From Clostridium sp. D43t1_170807_H7 (lineage in GTDB: Bacteria; Bacillota; Clostridia; Clostridiales; Clostridiaceae), in assembly GCF_015555905.1 (NCBI RefSeq), contig NZ_JADNLK010000005.1, positions 62,001 to 126,000 of the forward strand: a stretch of 64,000 nt of DNA, read 5' to 3'. How positions within the stretch are numbered: position 1 is the stretch's first letter; each line of letters starts with the position of its first letter. Positions 37,544-47,368 of the stretch are shown here, piece by piece. The notes beneath the pieces were generated by a model. The model was not told the DNA's origin and ran no database searches. It saw only the letters and a program-made list of their open reading frames with translations. The translations under genes and the position numbers were made by a program.

Positions 37544-40500
37544 ATGAGAAAAATGAAGACTATGGATGGTAACACTGCTGCTGCACACGTGTCATATGCG
37601 TTTACAGAAGTAACTGCTATTTATCCAATAACTCCATCATCACCAATGGCAGAGCATGTTGATGAATGGGTTGCACAAGGTAGAAAAAATATTTTTGGAC
37701 AACCAGTAAAGGTTATGGAAATGCAATCAGAGGGAGGAGCAGCAGGGGCTGTTCATGGAGCATTACAAGCTGGAGCTTATACAACTACATATACAGCTTC
37801 ACAAGGTTTATTATTAATGATTCCTAATATGTATAAAATAGCTGGAGAAAGACTTCCAGGGGTTATACATGTATCTGCTAGAGCACTAGCAACATCTTCA
37901 TTAAATATATTTGGAGATCACCAGGATGTTATGGCAGCTAGACAAACTGGTTTTGCTATGCTTGCTGAAGGTTCAGTTCAAGAAGTTATGGACTTATCTG
38001 CAGTGGCTCATTTAACTGCAATTAAAACTAGAATTCCATTTATGAACTTCTTTGATGGATTTAGAACATCTCATGAAATTCAAAAAATTGAAGTTTTAGA
38101 ATATGATGAGTTAGCTAAATTAGTTGATTGGGATGCAGTAAAAGAATTTAGACAATCTGCTTTAAATCCGGATCATCCAGTAACTAGAGGAACAGCTCAA
38201 AACCCTGATATATACTTCCAAACAAGAGAAGCTGTAAACAGATTCTATGATGATATTCCAGAAATAGTCGAAGGATATATGGCTGAAATAACTAAATTAA
38301 CAGGAAGAGAATATCACTGCTTTGATTATTATGGAGCACCAGATGCTGATAGAGTAATTATTGCAATGGGTTCAGGAACTGACGTTGCTGAAGAAACTGT
38401 AGATTACTTAAATGCTAGGGGTGAAAAGGTTGGTGTTGTAAAGGTTAGACTTTATAGACCATTCTCAGTAGAAAAATTATTAGCTGCAATTCCAGATACA
38501 GTTAAAAAGATTGCAGTTTTAGATAGAACTAAGGAACCAGGATCAATTGGTGAACCATTATACTTAGACGTAGTAAGTGCATTTGCTGGCAAAGAAAATG
38601 CTCCAGTTATAGTTGGTGGTAGATATGGATTAGGTTCAAAAGATCCAAACCCTTCAGATATAGCTGCAGTTTATGCTAACTTATCTAAGGACGAGCCTAA
38701 GAATGGATTTACAATTAGTATAGTTGATGACGTAACATTTACATCACTTGAAACAGTAGAAGATATAGATGCTACACCAGAAGGAACTAAGGCTTGTAAG
38801 TTCTGGGGATTAGGTTCAGATGGTACTGTTGGTGCTAATAAGAGTGCTATTAAGATTATCGGTGATCATACTGATATGTATGCTCAAGGATATTTCTCAT
38901 ATGATTCTAAAAAATCAGGTGGTATAACAGTTTCTCACTTAAGATTTGGTAAGAAGCCAATTAAATCACCATATTTAATAGATAAAGCTGATTTTGTAGC
39001 ATGTCACAATCAATCATATGTTTATAAATATAATGTATTAGATGGATTAAAGAATAACGGTAAGTTCTTATTAAATACAATTTGGACACCAGAAGAATTA
39101 GATGAAAGATTACCAGCAGAAATGAAGAGAACTATAGCTGAAAAGAATATAGAATTCTATACATTAAATGCTGTTAAGATAGCTCAAGAAATTGGCCTTG
39201 GTGGAAGAATTAACATGATAATGCAAGCTGCATTCTTTAAGATTGCTAATATAATACCTGTTGATGAGGCAGTAACATACTTAAAACAAGCTGTTGTTAC
39301 ATCATATGGTAAAAAAGGTGAAAAAGTTGTTAATATGAATAATACTGCTATTGATGCTGGTATTGAATCTATAGTAAAAATAGAAGTTCCAGCAGCATGG
39401 GCAAATGCAGTAGATACAGAAGTAGCTACTACTAAAGAAGCTCCAGCATTTATTAAAGATATAGTTGAACCTATGAATAGACAAGAAGGTTTTGGATTAC
39501 CTGTTTCAACATTTGTTAAACATGGTATGGAAGATGGTACTTTCATGGCTGGTACAGCTGCATATGAAAAAAGAGGAATTGCAATTAATGTTCCAGAATG
39601 GATACCAGAAAACTGTATTCAATGTAATCAATGTTCAGTAGTATGTCCTCATGCAGCAATAAGACCATTTTTATTGACTGGTGAAGAAGCTGAAAAAGCT
39701 CCTGATTCAATGAAGACTACTGATGCTAAGGCATTAAAGACAGAAGCTCCATATAAGTTCTCAATTGGTGTTACACCTCTTGATTGTACTGGATGTGGAA
39801 ACTGTGCTGAAGTATGTCCAGCTAAGAATAAAGCTTTAGTAATGAAGCCACAAGATAGTCAACATGATCAAATAGAGGCTTGGGATTATGCAACAACAGA
39901 AGTATCTGCTAAGAAGAACCCAATGAATAAGAATACATTAAAAGGTAGTCAATTCGAACAACCACTTCTTGAGTTCTCAGGTGCTTGTGCTGGATGTGGA
40001 GAAACTCCATATGCTAAACTTGTTACTCAATTATTTGGTGATAGAATGATGGTAGCTAATGCTACAGGATGTTCTTCAATTTGGGGAGGATCAGCTCCTG
40101 CAACTCCATATACAGTTAATCATAATGGACATGGTCCAGCTTGGGCAAATTCATTATTTGAAGATAATGCTGAATATGGATTAGGTATGTTCTTAGGAGT
40201 TCAAGCTATAAGAGATAGAGTTGCTGAAAATGTAAAAATTGCATTAGAAAGTAACTTAGCAGATGAAACTAAGGCTGTATTAAAAGAGTGGTTAGATAAT
40301 AAAGAAGAAAGCGCTGGAACTAGAGAAAGAGCAAATGCTTTAGTTGCTGCACTTGAAAATTGTGATGCTGAAATAGCTAAGACTATTTTAAAGGACAAAG
40401 AGTTCTTCGTTAAGAGATCTCAATGGATCTTTGGTGGAGATGGTTGGGCATATGATATTGGATACGGTGGACTTGACCATGTTCTTGCATCAGGAGAAAA

Positions 40501-41062
40501 CGTAAATGTATTAGTATTTGATACAGAAGTTTACTCAAATACTGGTGGACAATCTTCTAAAGCTACACCAACAGCTGCAATTGCTAAATTTGCTGCATCA
40601 GGTAAGAGAACTAAGAAGAAAGATTTAGGTATGATGGCTATGAGTTATGGTTATGTATATGTTGCTCAAGTTTGTATGGGTGCAGATAAAAACCAAGTTC
40701 TTAAAGCTATAGCAGAGGCAGAAGCTTATAATGGACCATCATTAATAATAGCTTATGCTCCATGTATTAACCATGGTATTAAAGCTGGAATGACAAATTC
40801 ACAAGCAGAAGCTAAAAAAGCTGTAGATTGTGGATATTGGGCATTATATAGATATAACCCAACATTAAAAGGAACTAAGAACCCATTTACTTTAGATTCA
40901 AAAGAACCGAAGGGTGACTTTAGAGAATTCTTAATGGGTGAAGTTAGATATGCTTCATTAGCTAAGGCATTCCCAGAAGCAGCAGAAGCTTTATTTGAAA
41001 AGACTCAAGCAGATGCAATGGAAAGATTGGAAAATTACAGAAAACTTGCTAATCAAGAATAG
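37544..41062 (+). CDS. nifJ: Pyruvate:ferredoxin (flavodoxin) oxidoreductase
   Basis: Converts pyruvate and CoA to acetyl-CoA, CO2 and reduced ferredoxin, the central energy reaction of clostridia. The 1172-aa single chain has the usual domain order: pyrimidine-binding domain I with PITPSSPMAEHVDEW, gamma domain, ferredoxin domain with CIQCNQCSVVCP (about 692) and CTGCGNCAEVCP (about 749), and the thiamine-diphosphate domain with CAGCGETPYAKL, GDGWAYDIGYGG and SNTGGQSSKATP. All cluster cysteines are present. Codon use is that of a highly expressed gene (more AGA/GCT/CCA regularity). Ribosome site AGGGAAG before ATG 37544. Confidence 0.95.
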   Translation: MRKMKTMDGNTAAAHVSYAFTEVTAIYPITPSSPMAEHVDEWVAQGRKNIFGQPVKVMEMQSEGGAAGAVHGALQAGAYTTTYTASQGLLLMIPNMYKIAGERLPGVIHVSARALATSSLNIFGDHQDVMAARQTGFAMLAEGSVQEVMDLSAVAHLTAIKTRIPFMNFFDGFRTSHEIQKIEVLEYDELAKLVDWDAVKEFRQSALNPDHPVTRGTAQNPDIYFQTREAVNRFYDDIPEIVEGYMAEITKLTGREYHCFDYYGAPDADRVIIAMGSGTDVAEETVDYLNARGEKVGVVKVRLYRPFSVEKLLAAIPDTVKKIAVLDRTKEPGSIGEPLYLDVVSAFAGKENAPVIVGGRYGLGSKDPNPSDIAAVYANLSKDEPKNGFTISIVDDVTFTSLETVEDIDATPEGTKACKFWGLGSDGTVGANKSAIKIIGDHTDMYAQGYFSYDSKKSGGITVSHLRFGKKPIKSPYLIDKADFVACHNQSYVYKYNVLDGLKNNGKFLLNTIWTPEELDERLPAEMKRTIAEKNIEFYTLNAVKIAQEIGLGGRINMIMQAAFFKIANIIPVDEAVTYLKQAVVTSYGKKGEKVVNMNNTAIDAGIESIVKIEVPAAWANAVDTEVATTKEAPAFIKDIVEPMNRQEGFGLPVSTFVKHGMEDGTFMAGTAAYEKRGIAINVPEWIPENCIQCNQCSVVCPHAAIRPFLLTGEEAEKAPDSMKTTDAKALKTEAPYKFSIGVTPLDCTGCGNCAEVCPAKNKALVMKPQDSQHDQIEAWDYATTEVSAKKNPMNKNTLKGSQFEQPLLEFSGACAGCGETPYAKLVTQLFGDRMMVANATGCSSIWGGSAPATPYTVNHNGHGPAWANSLFEDNAEYGLGMFLGVQAIRDRVAENVKIALESNLADETKAVLKEWLDNKEESAGTRERANALVAALENCDAEIAKTILKDKEFFVKRSQWIFGGDGWAYDIGYGGLDHVLASGENVNVLVFDTEVYSNTGGQSSKATPTAAIAKFAASGKRTKKKDLGMMAMSYGYVYVAQVCMGADKNQVLKAIAEAEAYNGPSLIIAYAPCINHGIKAGMTNSQAEAKKAVDCGYWALYRYNPTLKGTKNPFTLDSKEPKGDFREFLMGEVRYASLAKAFPEAAEALFEKTQADAMERLENYRKLANQE

Positions 41063-41074
41063 TAATAAATTAAC

Positions 41075-41102
41075 AAAAAAAGAGGTGAAAACCTCTTTTT
41101 TT
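41075..41102 (+). terminator. Intrinsic terminator after nifJ
   Basis: AAAAAAAGAGGT-GAAA-ACCTCTTTTTTT: perfect stem with a GNRA-type tetraloop and a long T run. Confidence 0.92.
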
Positions 41103-41280
41103 ATTTATATTTTACAAAAAGCTTTTAAATTTTTATAAAAAAAATATATTTTTCTTTTATTTTCCTAAGAATAAGGGTACAATTATAAAGACTAGTTAAG
41201 TTAAGCAATATTAATAAAATAAATTTTTATATTTATTTTAAATTCATATTGGTTAACTTATTATTAAGGAGGAATATAAA

Positions 41281-41607
41281 ATGGAAAATGAATTAAATAA
41301 ATGCGGCGAAGGCTGCGGATGCGGACATGATCATGATAGCCACGGATGTGGAGATAACTGTGGATGTGGAGAACACGAACATGAGCACTTTGTTGTAGAT
41401 TTAGAAGATGATAACGGAAATGTTATATCTTGTCCAATAGTTGATGCATTTGAATTTGAAGAAAATGAATATGTATTAGCTCAAAATCCAGAAGATGAAT
41501 CAGTATATCTATTCAGATCAACTGAAGAGGGAGAACTTATAGTTCCAGAAGAAGCTGAGTTTGATAAAGTAACTGAATACTATACTAACGTTTTAGCTGA
41601 CGAGTAA
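41281..41607 (+). CDS. DUF1292 protein with Cys/His-rich N-terminus
   Basis: Protein of 108 aa. Residues 38-105 are a DUF1292 domain, with EDDNGNVISCPIVDAFEFEENEYVLAQNP and YLFR strands as in the family usually found beside yrvE/holliday-junction genes. What is added here is an N-terminal 36-residue segment with about six Cys and seven His in repeats such as CGCGHDHD, HGCGDNCGCG and EHEHEH. Such a segment should bind Zn, Ni or Cu. Ribosome site AAGGAGG is ideal. Monocistronic with a terminator. Function unknown; metal storage or sensing is inferred. Confidence 0.78.
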   Translation: MENELNKCGEGCGCGHDHDSHGCGDNCGCGEHEHEHFVVDLEDDNGNVISCPIVDAFEFEENEYVLAQNPEDESVYLFRSTEEGELIVPEEAEFDKVTEYYTNVLADE

Positions 41608-41615
41608 TAATTTGG

Positions 41616-41653
41616 AGAGATTGCACAAAAAGATTTGTGTGGTCTCTTTTTTT
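41616..41653 (+). terminator. Intrinsic terminator after the DUF1292 gene
   Basis: AGAGATTGCACA pairs with TGTGTGGTCTCT and is followed by eight T. Confidence 0.85.
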
Positions 41654-41883
41654 ATAATTTAATTAATATTATTGATAATTTAATTCGTTGTTTTCAATTT
41701 ACATTTCATAAGTAAGGTGATATATTTTTATTATGGGAAATATTGCTTGGTTTTTAATATAATATTAAAATTTATTTTAAATTTTAATATTATACTGTAA
41801 GTTAGAATAACAATTTGAGAAGTAACTTAAACTAAGTAAAAGTTATAAATGAAAATTTCACTTGAAAAGAAAAGGTGAATAAG

Positions 41884-42711
41884 ATGAAGTATGCGGATTT
41901 ACATATTCATTCAAATTATTCTGATGGAATAAAAAGTCCAGAAGAAATAATTGATTCAGCAATAAAAGATAATATTAAATACATTTCTATAACAGATCAT
42001 GATTCTATAGCAGCACAGTATATTACTAAAAATAATTATGAAGAAATAAATATAATTCCAGGCATAGAGCTTAGTAGTGAATATAGAGAAATGGAATTGC
42101 ATATACTTGGATATTTTATGGATATTGATAATAAGCACTTGCAAGAAGTTGTAAATGAATTAAATATTCAAAGAATAAAAAGAGTAGAAGAGATATTATT
42201 TAAGTTAAAAAAATATGATATTAAATTAGAATTGGAAGATTTAGCTATAGATATAGATGCAACAGTAGGAAGAAGTCATGTAGCGAATGCAATGGTTAGA
42301 GAGGGTTACTTTGATAACTATAAAAGTGCTTTTAGAAATTTTTTAGTTCAAGGAAAACCGGGATATGTTAAAGGATTTAGATTGAATTATAGAGATTGCA
42401 TAGATGTAATTAATAAGTCTGGTGGAGTAGCTGTTTTAGCTCATCCAGGCCAAATATATAGAAAAATTGAAGTTGAAAATATTTTAAAGGAATTAAGATG
42501 TTTTGGCCTTAAAGGTATAGAGGTATATCATCCAAGCCATTCACAAGGAGATATAAATAAATTTTTTAATTTATCTAAAAAGTATAAGTTATGCGTAACT
42601 GGAGGAAGTGATTATCATGGTAAAGCCTTAGGTTATGATAATTTATCTATAGGTAGTTGTGGTTTAAATGAAGACTATTTAGAAAAGTTTATTAAATTTA
42701 ATAAGAGATAA
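41884..42711 (+). CDS. PHP-domain phosphoesterase (RNase AM-like)
   Basis: Metal-dependent phosphoesterase of 275 aa of the PHP superfamily. Motifs are DLHIHSNYSDG (6-16), ITDHDS, the E-x-H metal ligands in IPGIELSSEY and ELHILGY, AHPGQIY and GGSDYHG near the end. This pattern matches YciV-type enzymes that remove 3'-phosphates from nucleotide bisphosphates and degrade RNA 5'-3'. Start ATG 41884 behind AAAGGTG; the GTG three codons earlier overlaps the ribosome site. It precedes an aminotransferase by 13 bases, so they are co-transcribed. Confidence 0.82.
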   Translation: MKYADLHIHSNYSDGIKSPEEIIDSAIKDNIKYISITDHDSIAAQYITKNNYEEINIIPGIELSSEYREMELHILGYFMDIDNKHLQEVVNELNIQRIKRVEEILFKLKKYDIKLELEDLAIDIDATVGRSHVANAMVREGYFDNYKSAFRNFLVQGKPGYVKGFRLNYRDCIDVINKSGGVAVLAHPGQIYRKIEVENILKELRCFGLKGIEVYHPSHSQGDINKFFNLSKKYKLCVTGGSDYHGKALGYDNLSIGSCGLNEDYLEKFIKFNKR

Positions 42712-42724
42712 TGGGGGCAGATCA

Positions 42725-43918
42725 ATGGAATTATCAAGAAAAGCACAAAGAATCGAAGCGTCAGTAACTTTAGCAATAACAGCAAAAGCTAAAGAAATGA
42801 AAGAAAGTGGAATTGATGTAATTAGTTTTGGAGCAGGTGAACCAGATTTTAATACTCCACAAAATATAATTAATGCTGCTATAAAGGCAATGGAAGATGG
42901 TAATACAAAATATACAAATGTAAATGGAATACTTCCATTAAGAGAAGCTATATGTAAGAAATTTAAGGATGACAATGGTTTAATATATAACCCATCACAA
43001 ATAGTAGTATCTACAGGGGCTAAACAATCACTTGCAAATGCATTTTTAGCTATATTAAATCCAGGAGATGAGGTAATTGTACCAAATCCATATTGGGTTA
43101 GTTATCCAGAACTTATAGGATTAGCAGATGGAAAAGCAGTATTTGTAGAAAGTAATGAAACATCTTCTTATAAGTTTACTAAAGAAAATTTAGAAAAGGC
43201 AGTTACTGAAAAGACTAAAGCTATTATATTAAATACGCCTAATAATCCAACAGGAACTATCTATAGTAAGGAAGAATTAATGGAAATAGCTGAATTTGCG
43301 AAAAAGTATAATCTTATAATAGTTTCTGATGAAATGTATGAGAAGTTAATATATGATGGAGAAGAGCATGTAAGTATTGCCAGTGTTTCAGATGATGCAT
43401 ATGAAAGAACTATTGTTATTAATGGTTTATCTAAATCTTATGCTATGACAGGATGGAGATTAGGTTATTGTGGTGCAACAGAAAAGATTTCAAAACTTAT
43501 GACTAATATTCAAAGCCATATGACTTCTAATGTTTGTTCTATAACTCAATATGCAGCAGTTGAAGCTTTAAATGGTCCCCAAGATAAGGTTAAAGAAATG
43601 ATTTCCGAATTCGAAAGAAGAAGAAATTATATGGTTAAGACTTTAGAAGAAATGAATAATTTAAGCATAATTAAACCACAAGGTGCATTTTATATTATGA
43701 TAAATATTGATAAATGTTTAGGAAAAGAAATTAATGGAGAAAAAATTACTGATTCAATGGATTTTTCCGCTAAGTTATTAGAACATGAAAAAGTAGCAGT
43801 TATTCCAGGAAAAGCTTTTGGATTAGACAACTATGTAAGAGTATCTTATGCAACTTCAATGGAATTAATTGAAAAAGGGCTAGAAAGAATTAATAAGTTT
43901 GTTAATAAGTTAAAATAA
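42725..43918 (+). CDS. Aspartate aminotransferase-type PLP enzyme (class I)
   Basis: Transaminase of 397 aa, fold type I, probably aspartate:2-oxoglutarate. Motifs include FGAGEPDFNTP, YTNVNGILPLR, NTPNNPTGTIYS, the PLP lysine Lys237 in SKSYAMTGWRLGYCG, and the C-terminal substrate arginine in VRVSYATS. It belongs to the group Ib branch of low-GC bacteria (about 395 aa, SGIDVISFGAGEPDF). Ribosome site GGGGG before ATG 42725. Exact amino-acid preference cannot be read from sequence. Confidence 0.88.
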   Translation: MELSRKAQRIEASVTLAITAKAKEMKESGIDVISFGAGEPDFNTPQNIINAAIKAMEDGNTKYTNVNGILPLREAICKKFKDDNGLIYNPSQIVVSTGAKQSLANAFLAILNPGDEVIVPNPYWVSYPELIGLADGKAVFVESNETSSYKFTKENLEKAVTEKTKAIILNTPNNPTGTIYSKEELMEIAEFAKKYNLIIVSDEMYEKLIYDGEEHVSIASVSDDAYERTIVINGLSKSYAMTGWRLGYCGATEKISKLMTNIQSHMTSNVCSITQYAAVEALNGPQDKVKEMISEFERRRNYMVKTLEEMNNLSIIKPQGAFYIMINIDKCLGKEINGEKITDSMDFSAKLLEHEKVAVIPGKAFGLDNYVRVSYATSMELIEKGLERINKFVNKLK

Positions 43919-43923
43919 ATAAA

Positions 43924-43955
43924 AGGGGCTGAAGCATATAGAATGCTCAGCCTCT
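43924..43955 (+). terminator. Hairpin after the aminotransferase
   Basis: AGGGGCTGA-GCAT pairs with ATGC-TCAGCCTCT with one bulged A. No T run follows, so it may be a processing or stabilising hairpin between co-transcribed genes rather than a full terminator. Confidence 0.55.
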
Positions 43956-43980
43956 AGTAAGTTAAGCTGGAGGAAAATAC

Positions 43981-44619
43981 GTGGAAAAATTAGCGATATT
44001 TGATATAGATTATACAATAACAAGAAAAGAGACTTTAATGGAATTTTTTAAATATATTGTATCTAAGGATATAAAAAACATAAAATTCTTACCAAGAGCT
44101 TTATATTCAGGAGCAATGTATGGCATTAAGGTTTATGATGAAAGAAGAGTTAAAGAGTGTTTTTTAAAGTTTATAGAAAACATAGATGAAGCAGAGTTAG
44201 CTAAGCTTACTAAATCATTTTATGATGAAAGAATAAGTAAAATACTTTATAAAGATGCAGTAGATATGATAAAGAAATTAAAAAAAGCAGGATATATGGT
44301 AATACTTATATCAGCATCACCAGAGTTCTATGTTAAAGAATTTTATGCAATAAAAGAAGTAGATTTAATAATTGGAACTAAGTTTGCATTTGAAGGTGGA
44401 AAATTCATAAGAAAAATGGATGGAAAGAACTGTAAAGGTGAAGAAAAAGTTAGAAGATTAAATGAGGTTTTAAAAGAAAAAAATATAAAAGTAGATTTTA
44501 AAAATTCATATATGTTCTCAGATTCATTATCAGACAAACCATTATTAGATCTTGTTGGAAATCCATATTTAATTAATTATAAAAAGAAACATGAAATAGA
44601 AATTTTAAGATGGAAATAA
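43981..44619 (+). CDS. HAD-family hydrolase, subfamily IB
   Basis: Phosphatase of 212 aa related to phosphoserine phosphatases. Motif I is FDIDYTIT with the nucleophile Asp8 and general acid Asp10; motif II is ILISASPEFYV; the lysine follows in the later third; motif III is MFSDSLSDKPLLDLVG. The helical cap between motifs I and II is typical of HAD-IB proteins annotated 'SerB-like' or CicA-like. Start is GTG 43981 behind TGGAGG. It lies between two aminotransferases, so a role in amino-acid metabolism is possible, but the substrate is unknown. Confidence 0.82.
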   Translation: MEKLAIFDIDYTITRKETLMEFFKYIVSKDIKNIKFLPRALYSGAMYGIKVYDERRVKECFLKFIENIDEAELAKLTKSFYDERISKILYKDAVDMIKKLKKAGYMVILISASPEFYVKEFYAIKEVDLIIGTKFAFEGGKFIRKMDGKNCKGEEKVRRLNEVLKEKNIKVDFKNSYMFSDSLSDKPLLDLVGNPYLINYKKKHEIEILRWK

Positions 44620-44640
44620 ATAATCTTCAAAGGAAGTGTA

Positions 44641-45444
44641 ATGTTAATGGAAGCGATAAATAAATTTTACTTAAATAATGGAATAATATATTCTATTAAT
44701 GATTTTACTGATGAAGATTATAAGGAAAAGATAATATATGAGGTCTTAAGAGTTGTTAATGGAAAGCCAGTATTTTTAAAGGAACACTTAGCTAGAATGC
44801 AAAAATCATTTAAGCTTATAAATAAAGAATTTCCATATAGTGAAGAGGATATAGAAACTTTAATAGCTAAAGTTATTAAAAAGAATGATAATGCTATTGG
44901 TAATATAAAGATTACATATAATATAAGTAATGGTAATTTAAAAATATATTATATAATGCATTCGTATCCTGCTGAGGAATACTATGAAAAAGGAGTAAAA
45001 GTTATTCTTTATTATGGGGAAAGAGAAAATCCTAATTTAAAGATAGTTAGTACAGAATTTAGAGCGAAAATTGCAGAAAAAATGAAGGAAGCTAATGCTC
45101 ATGAAGCACTTTTAGTAGATAGAAATGGTTTTATTACAGAGGGAAGTAAATCAAACTTTTTTGGAATAAAGGATAAAAAACTTATAACAGCTAAGGGTGA
45201 AGCAGTACTTAGAGGAATTACAAGAGATAAAATATTTAAAATAGCAGAATCATTAGGGATAGAAGTAGAGGAAAAAGAAATAAAGGCTACAGAAATAAGA
45301 GAACTAGATTCATTATTTATTTCAGGAACTTCAGTTGCTATATTACCAATATCTCAAGTTGATGATATAAAATTTAATGTTAACAATGAAATTTTAAGAA
45401 AAATTATGAAGAGATATAATGAACTTTTAGAAGGAAAATTATAA
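44641..45444 (+). CDS. Aminotransferase class IV
   Basis: PLP enzyme of 267 aa, fold type IV, the group of branched-chain and D-amino-acid transaminases and aminodeoxychorismate lyase (PabC). Visible motifs: EVLRVVNGKPVFLKEHLARMQKS at the start, STEFRAKIAEKMKEANAHEALLVDRNGFITEGSKSNFFGI in the middle (the E-x-S-x-S-N-x-F core) and SGTSVAILPI at the end. Among these the pattern looks closest to PabC or D-amino-acid types; I cannot decide. Two starts are possible, ATG 44641 (spacing 4 from AGGAAG) and ATG 44647 (spacing 10). Confidence 0.78.
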   Translation: MLMEAINKFYLNNGIIYSINDFTDEDYKEKIIYEVLRVVNGKPVFLKEHLARMQKSFKLINKEFPYSEEDIETLIAKVIKKNDNAIGNIKITYNISNGNLKIYYIMHSYPAEEYYEKGVKVILYYGERENPNLKIVSTEFRAKIAEKMKEANAHEALLVDRNGFITEGSKSNFFGIKDKKLITAKGEAVLRGITRDKIFKIAESLGIEVEEKEIKATEIRELDSLFISGTSVAILPISQVDDIKFNVNNEILRKIMKRYNELLEGKL

Positions 45445-45515
45445 AATTGTTTTATAAAAAAATGATAGTTACTGGATATATATTAAGTGTAATAATTATT
45501 TTAGGGGGTAAATTT

Positions 45516-45686
45516 ATGGAAATAAATGAACTTATTAATTTAATTGCTAATGTTGGTTTTCCAGTAGCTATTAGTGCATATTTACTAATACGATTAGAAA
45601 AGCAAATAATGACATTAACATTTTCAATAAATAAGCTGAATACCATAATTTCTACTAAACTTGGTATTGTAATTGATAATGAGTAG
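45516..45686 (+). CDS. YvrJ-family small protein
   Basis: Membrane peptide of 56 aa: one helix (about 9-29, LIANVGFPVAISAYLLIRLE) and a short amphipathic tail ending in a second hydrophobic stretch. 'NVGFPVAISAYLLxRLE' is the signature of the YvrJ family. Bacillus yvrJ lies in a regulator locus, but the function of the family is unknown. I place the start at ATG 45516 with AGGGGGT upstream; the longer in-frame reading from TTG 45447 has no ribosome site. It is followed by a terminator. Confidence 0.75.
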   Translation: MEINELINLIANVGFPVAISAYLLIRLEKQIMTLTFSINKLNTIISTKLGIVIDNE

Positions 45687-45691
45687 TAATC

Positions 45692-45727
45692 AAAAATGAG
45701 TGTATCATGGAGATACACTCATTTTTT
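45692..45727. terminator. Bidirectional intrinsic terminator
   Basis: AAAAATGAGTGTATC pairs with GATACACTCATTTTT around ATGGA; shared by YvrJ and the convergent pyrophosphatase gene. Confidence 0.9.
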
Positions 45728-45730
45728 ATA

Positions 45731-47368
45731 TTAAGATGTTATAGCATTAGTTATTGGAGGTACAACTTGTTTCTTTCTAGAAAGAATTCCAGGAAGGAAT
45801 GCACCTTTATCTTTTAAAGTAATTTTAAATGCTTTTTCAACTATTTCAGGTTTAGCACCTGTAACTAATATTTCAGAACCTTCATTTAATATATCAGTTA
45901 ATAATAACATAACCATTTCTAATCCAGCTTCTTTAGCCTTTTGATCCATATAATTTAACATTTCTTCTTTTAAAGGCATAAATCCTTCAATATCCATTGT
46001 ATTAACTTGAGAAATACCTACTTTAGTACCTTCAATAGTAAATGGTTTGAAATCAGTATTGAAGATTTGCTCAACAGTTTTACCTTTTAATGAAGTACCT
46101 GCTTTAAACATTTTTTTTGCAAATTCTTCTATGTTTATACCAGCAATTTCAGCAAGTTTTTTGCAGATATACTTATCTTGTGGAGTGCAAGTTGGGCTTC
46201 TGAATAATAATGTATCAGAGATTATTGCTCCACAAAGAAGTCCTGCAGCTTTTCTTGATGGTCTAATACCATTTTCAAAGAAGCATTTAGCAACTATTGT
46301 TGAAGTACTTCCAACTGGTTCGTTTCTGAAGTAAATTGGATTATTAGTTTGAATATCAGCAACTCTGTGGTGGTCGATGATTTCTACTACTTCAGCATCT
46401 TCTAATCCATCAACAGATTGACCTCTTTCATTATGGTCAACTTGGATAACTTTTTTCTTGTGGTTAGAAATTAAGTGGTATCTAGAAACAGTACCAACAA
46501 CTCTACCATTTTGATCTAAAACAGGATAGCTTCTAAATCTAGTTTCAGCCATAACTCCTTTTATGTCATCAACTAAATCATCAGTTGTGAAAGAAACTAT
46601 ATTTTCTTTAACCATTACATATCCAACAGGGATACTTTGAACAATAAGTCTTGAAGCTGTAAATGAATCATGTTGAGTAACTATTACAGTAACACCATGC
46701 TCTTTAGCTAAGCTTATTATTTTTTCAGATGGAGCATATCCACCAGTAACTATCATTAATGAAACATTAAGGTTGATTAATGCAGCTTGAGCTTCTTCTC
46801 TGTCACCAACAATAGCAATGTCACCTTCTTCTATGTGTTCAGTCATAGTATCAGGTTGCATAGCTGTAACTGCTATTTTACCAGGGAAGAATTTTATATC
46901 TTCATTTACATAACAAACTTTAGCAGATAAAGTATCAATTATGTTATCTAAAGTTGTATTACTTTTTGCTAATATTCTGTTATCCCAGATATCCATATAG
47001 CAAGAAGTTAAATTAGCTACAGATAGTACCCCTAATAAGTGGTTATTTTCATCAGCTACAGGTAAAGTTTTTATATTTTTATCTCTCATAATTGTCCAAG
47101 CTGTTTTTAATGAGATGTCAGGAGAAATAGGACTTATATTGTCAAATTGTAAGTCTTCCACTTTAAGCTTAACTGTGTTTAAGAATTTTGGTGCTTCAGC
47201 ATCAAAATAATCTAATATAAATTGAGTTTCTTGATTTACATCACCAAGTCTGCAAGCAACAGTTTTAGTTTCACCAATCTTGTTTTTAAATTCAGAATAT
47301 GCATAAGCTGCACATATTGAGTCTGAGTCTGGATTTTTATGACCAGTTACATAAATTATATCTTTCAT
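45731..47368 (-). CDS. Mn-dependent inorganic pyrophosphatase with CBS and DRTGG domains
   Basis: Family II pyrophosphatase of 545 aa, hydrolysing PPi to phosphate. N-terminal DHH motif GHKNPDSDSICAAYAYS; then a regulatory insert with two CBS halves (about 75-125 and 245-300) split by a DRTGG domain (about 130-240, with VIVTQHDSF); then the rest of the catalytic part with EIIDHHRVADI, GAIISDTLLF and the C-terminal DHHA2 motif SRKKQVVPP. This architecture is known from Clostridium perfringens, where AMP/ADP inhibit and diadenosine polyphosphates activate. It is notable next to a PPi-dependent phosphofructokinase in the same genome, as the two compete for PPi. Ribosome site AAGGAGGG. Confidence 0.92.
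   Translation of the reverse strand: MKDIIYVTGHKNPDSDSICAAYAYSEFKNKIGETKTVACRLGDVNQETQFILDYFDAEAPKFLNTVKLKVEDLQFDNISPISPDISLKTAWTIMRDKNIKTLPVADENNHLLGVLSVANLTSCYMDIWDNRILAKSNTTLDNIIDTLSAKVCYVNEDIKFFPGKIAVTAMQPDTMTEHIEEGDIAIVGDREEAQAALINLNVSLMIVTGGYAPSEKIISLAKEHGVTVIVTQHDSFTASRLIVQSIPVGYVMVKENIVSFTTDDLVDDIKGVMAETRFRSYPVLDQNGRVVGTVSRYHLISNHKKKVIQVDHNERGQSVDGLEDAEVVEIIDHHRVADIQTNNPIYFRNEPVGSTSTIVAKCFFENGIRPSRKAAGLLCGAIISDTLLFRSPTCTPQDKYICKKLAEIAGINIEEFAKKMFKAGTSLKGKTVEQIFNTDFKPFTIEGTKVGISQVNTMDIEGFMPLKEEMLNYMDQKAKEAGLEMVMLLLTDILNEGSEILVTGAKPEIVEKAFKITLKDKGAFLPGILSRKKQVVPPITNAITS

Noticed and set aside
41281..41607. Metallothionein
   Set aside because: Only the first 36 residues are Cys/His-rich; most of the protein is a DUF1292 domain.
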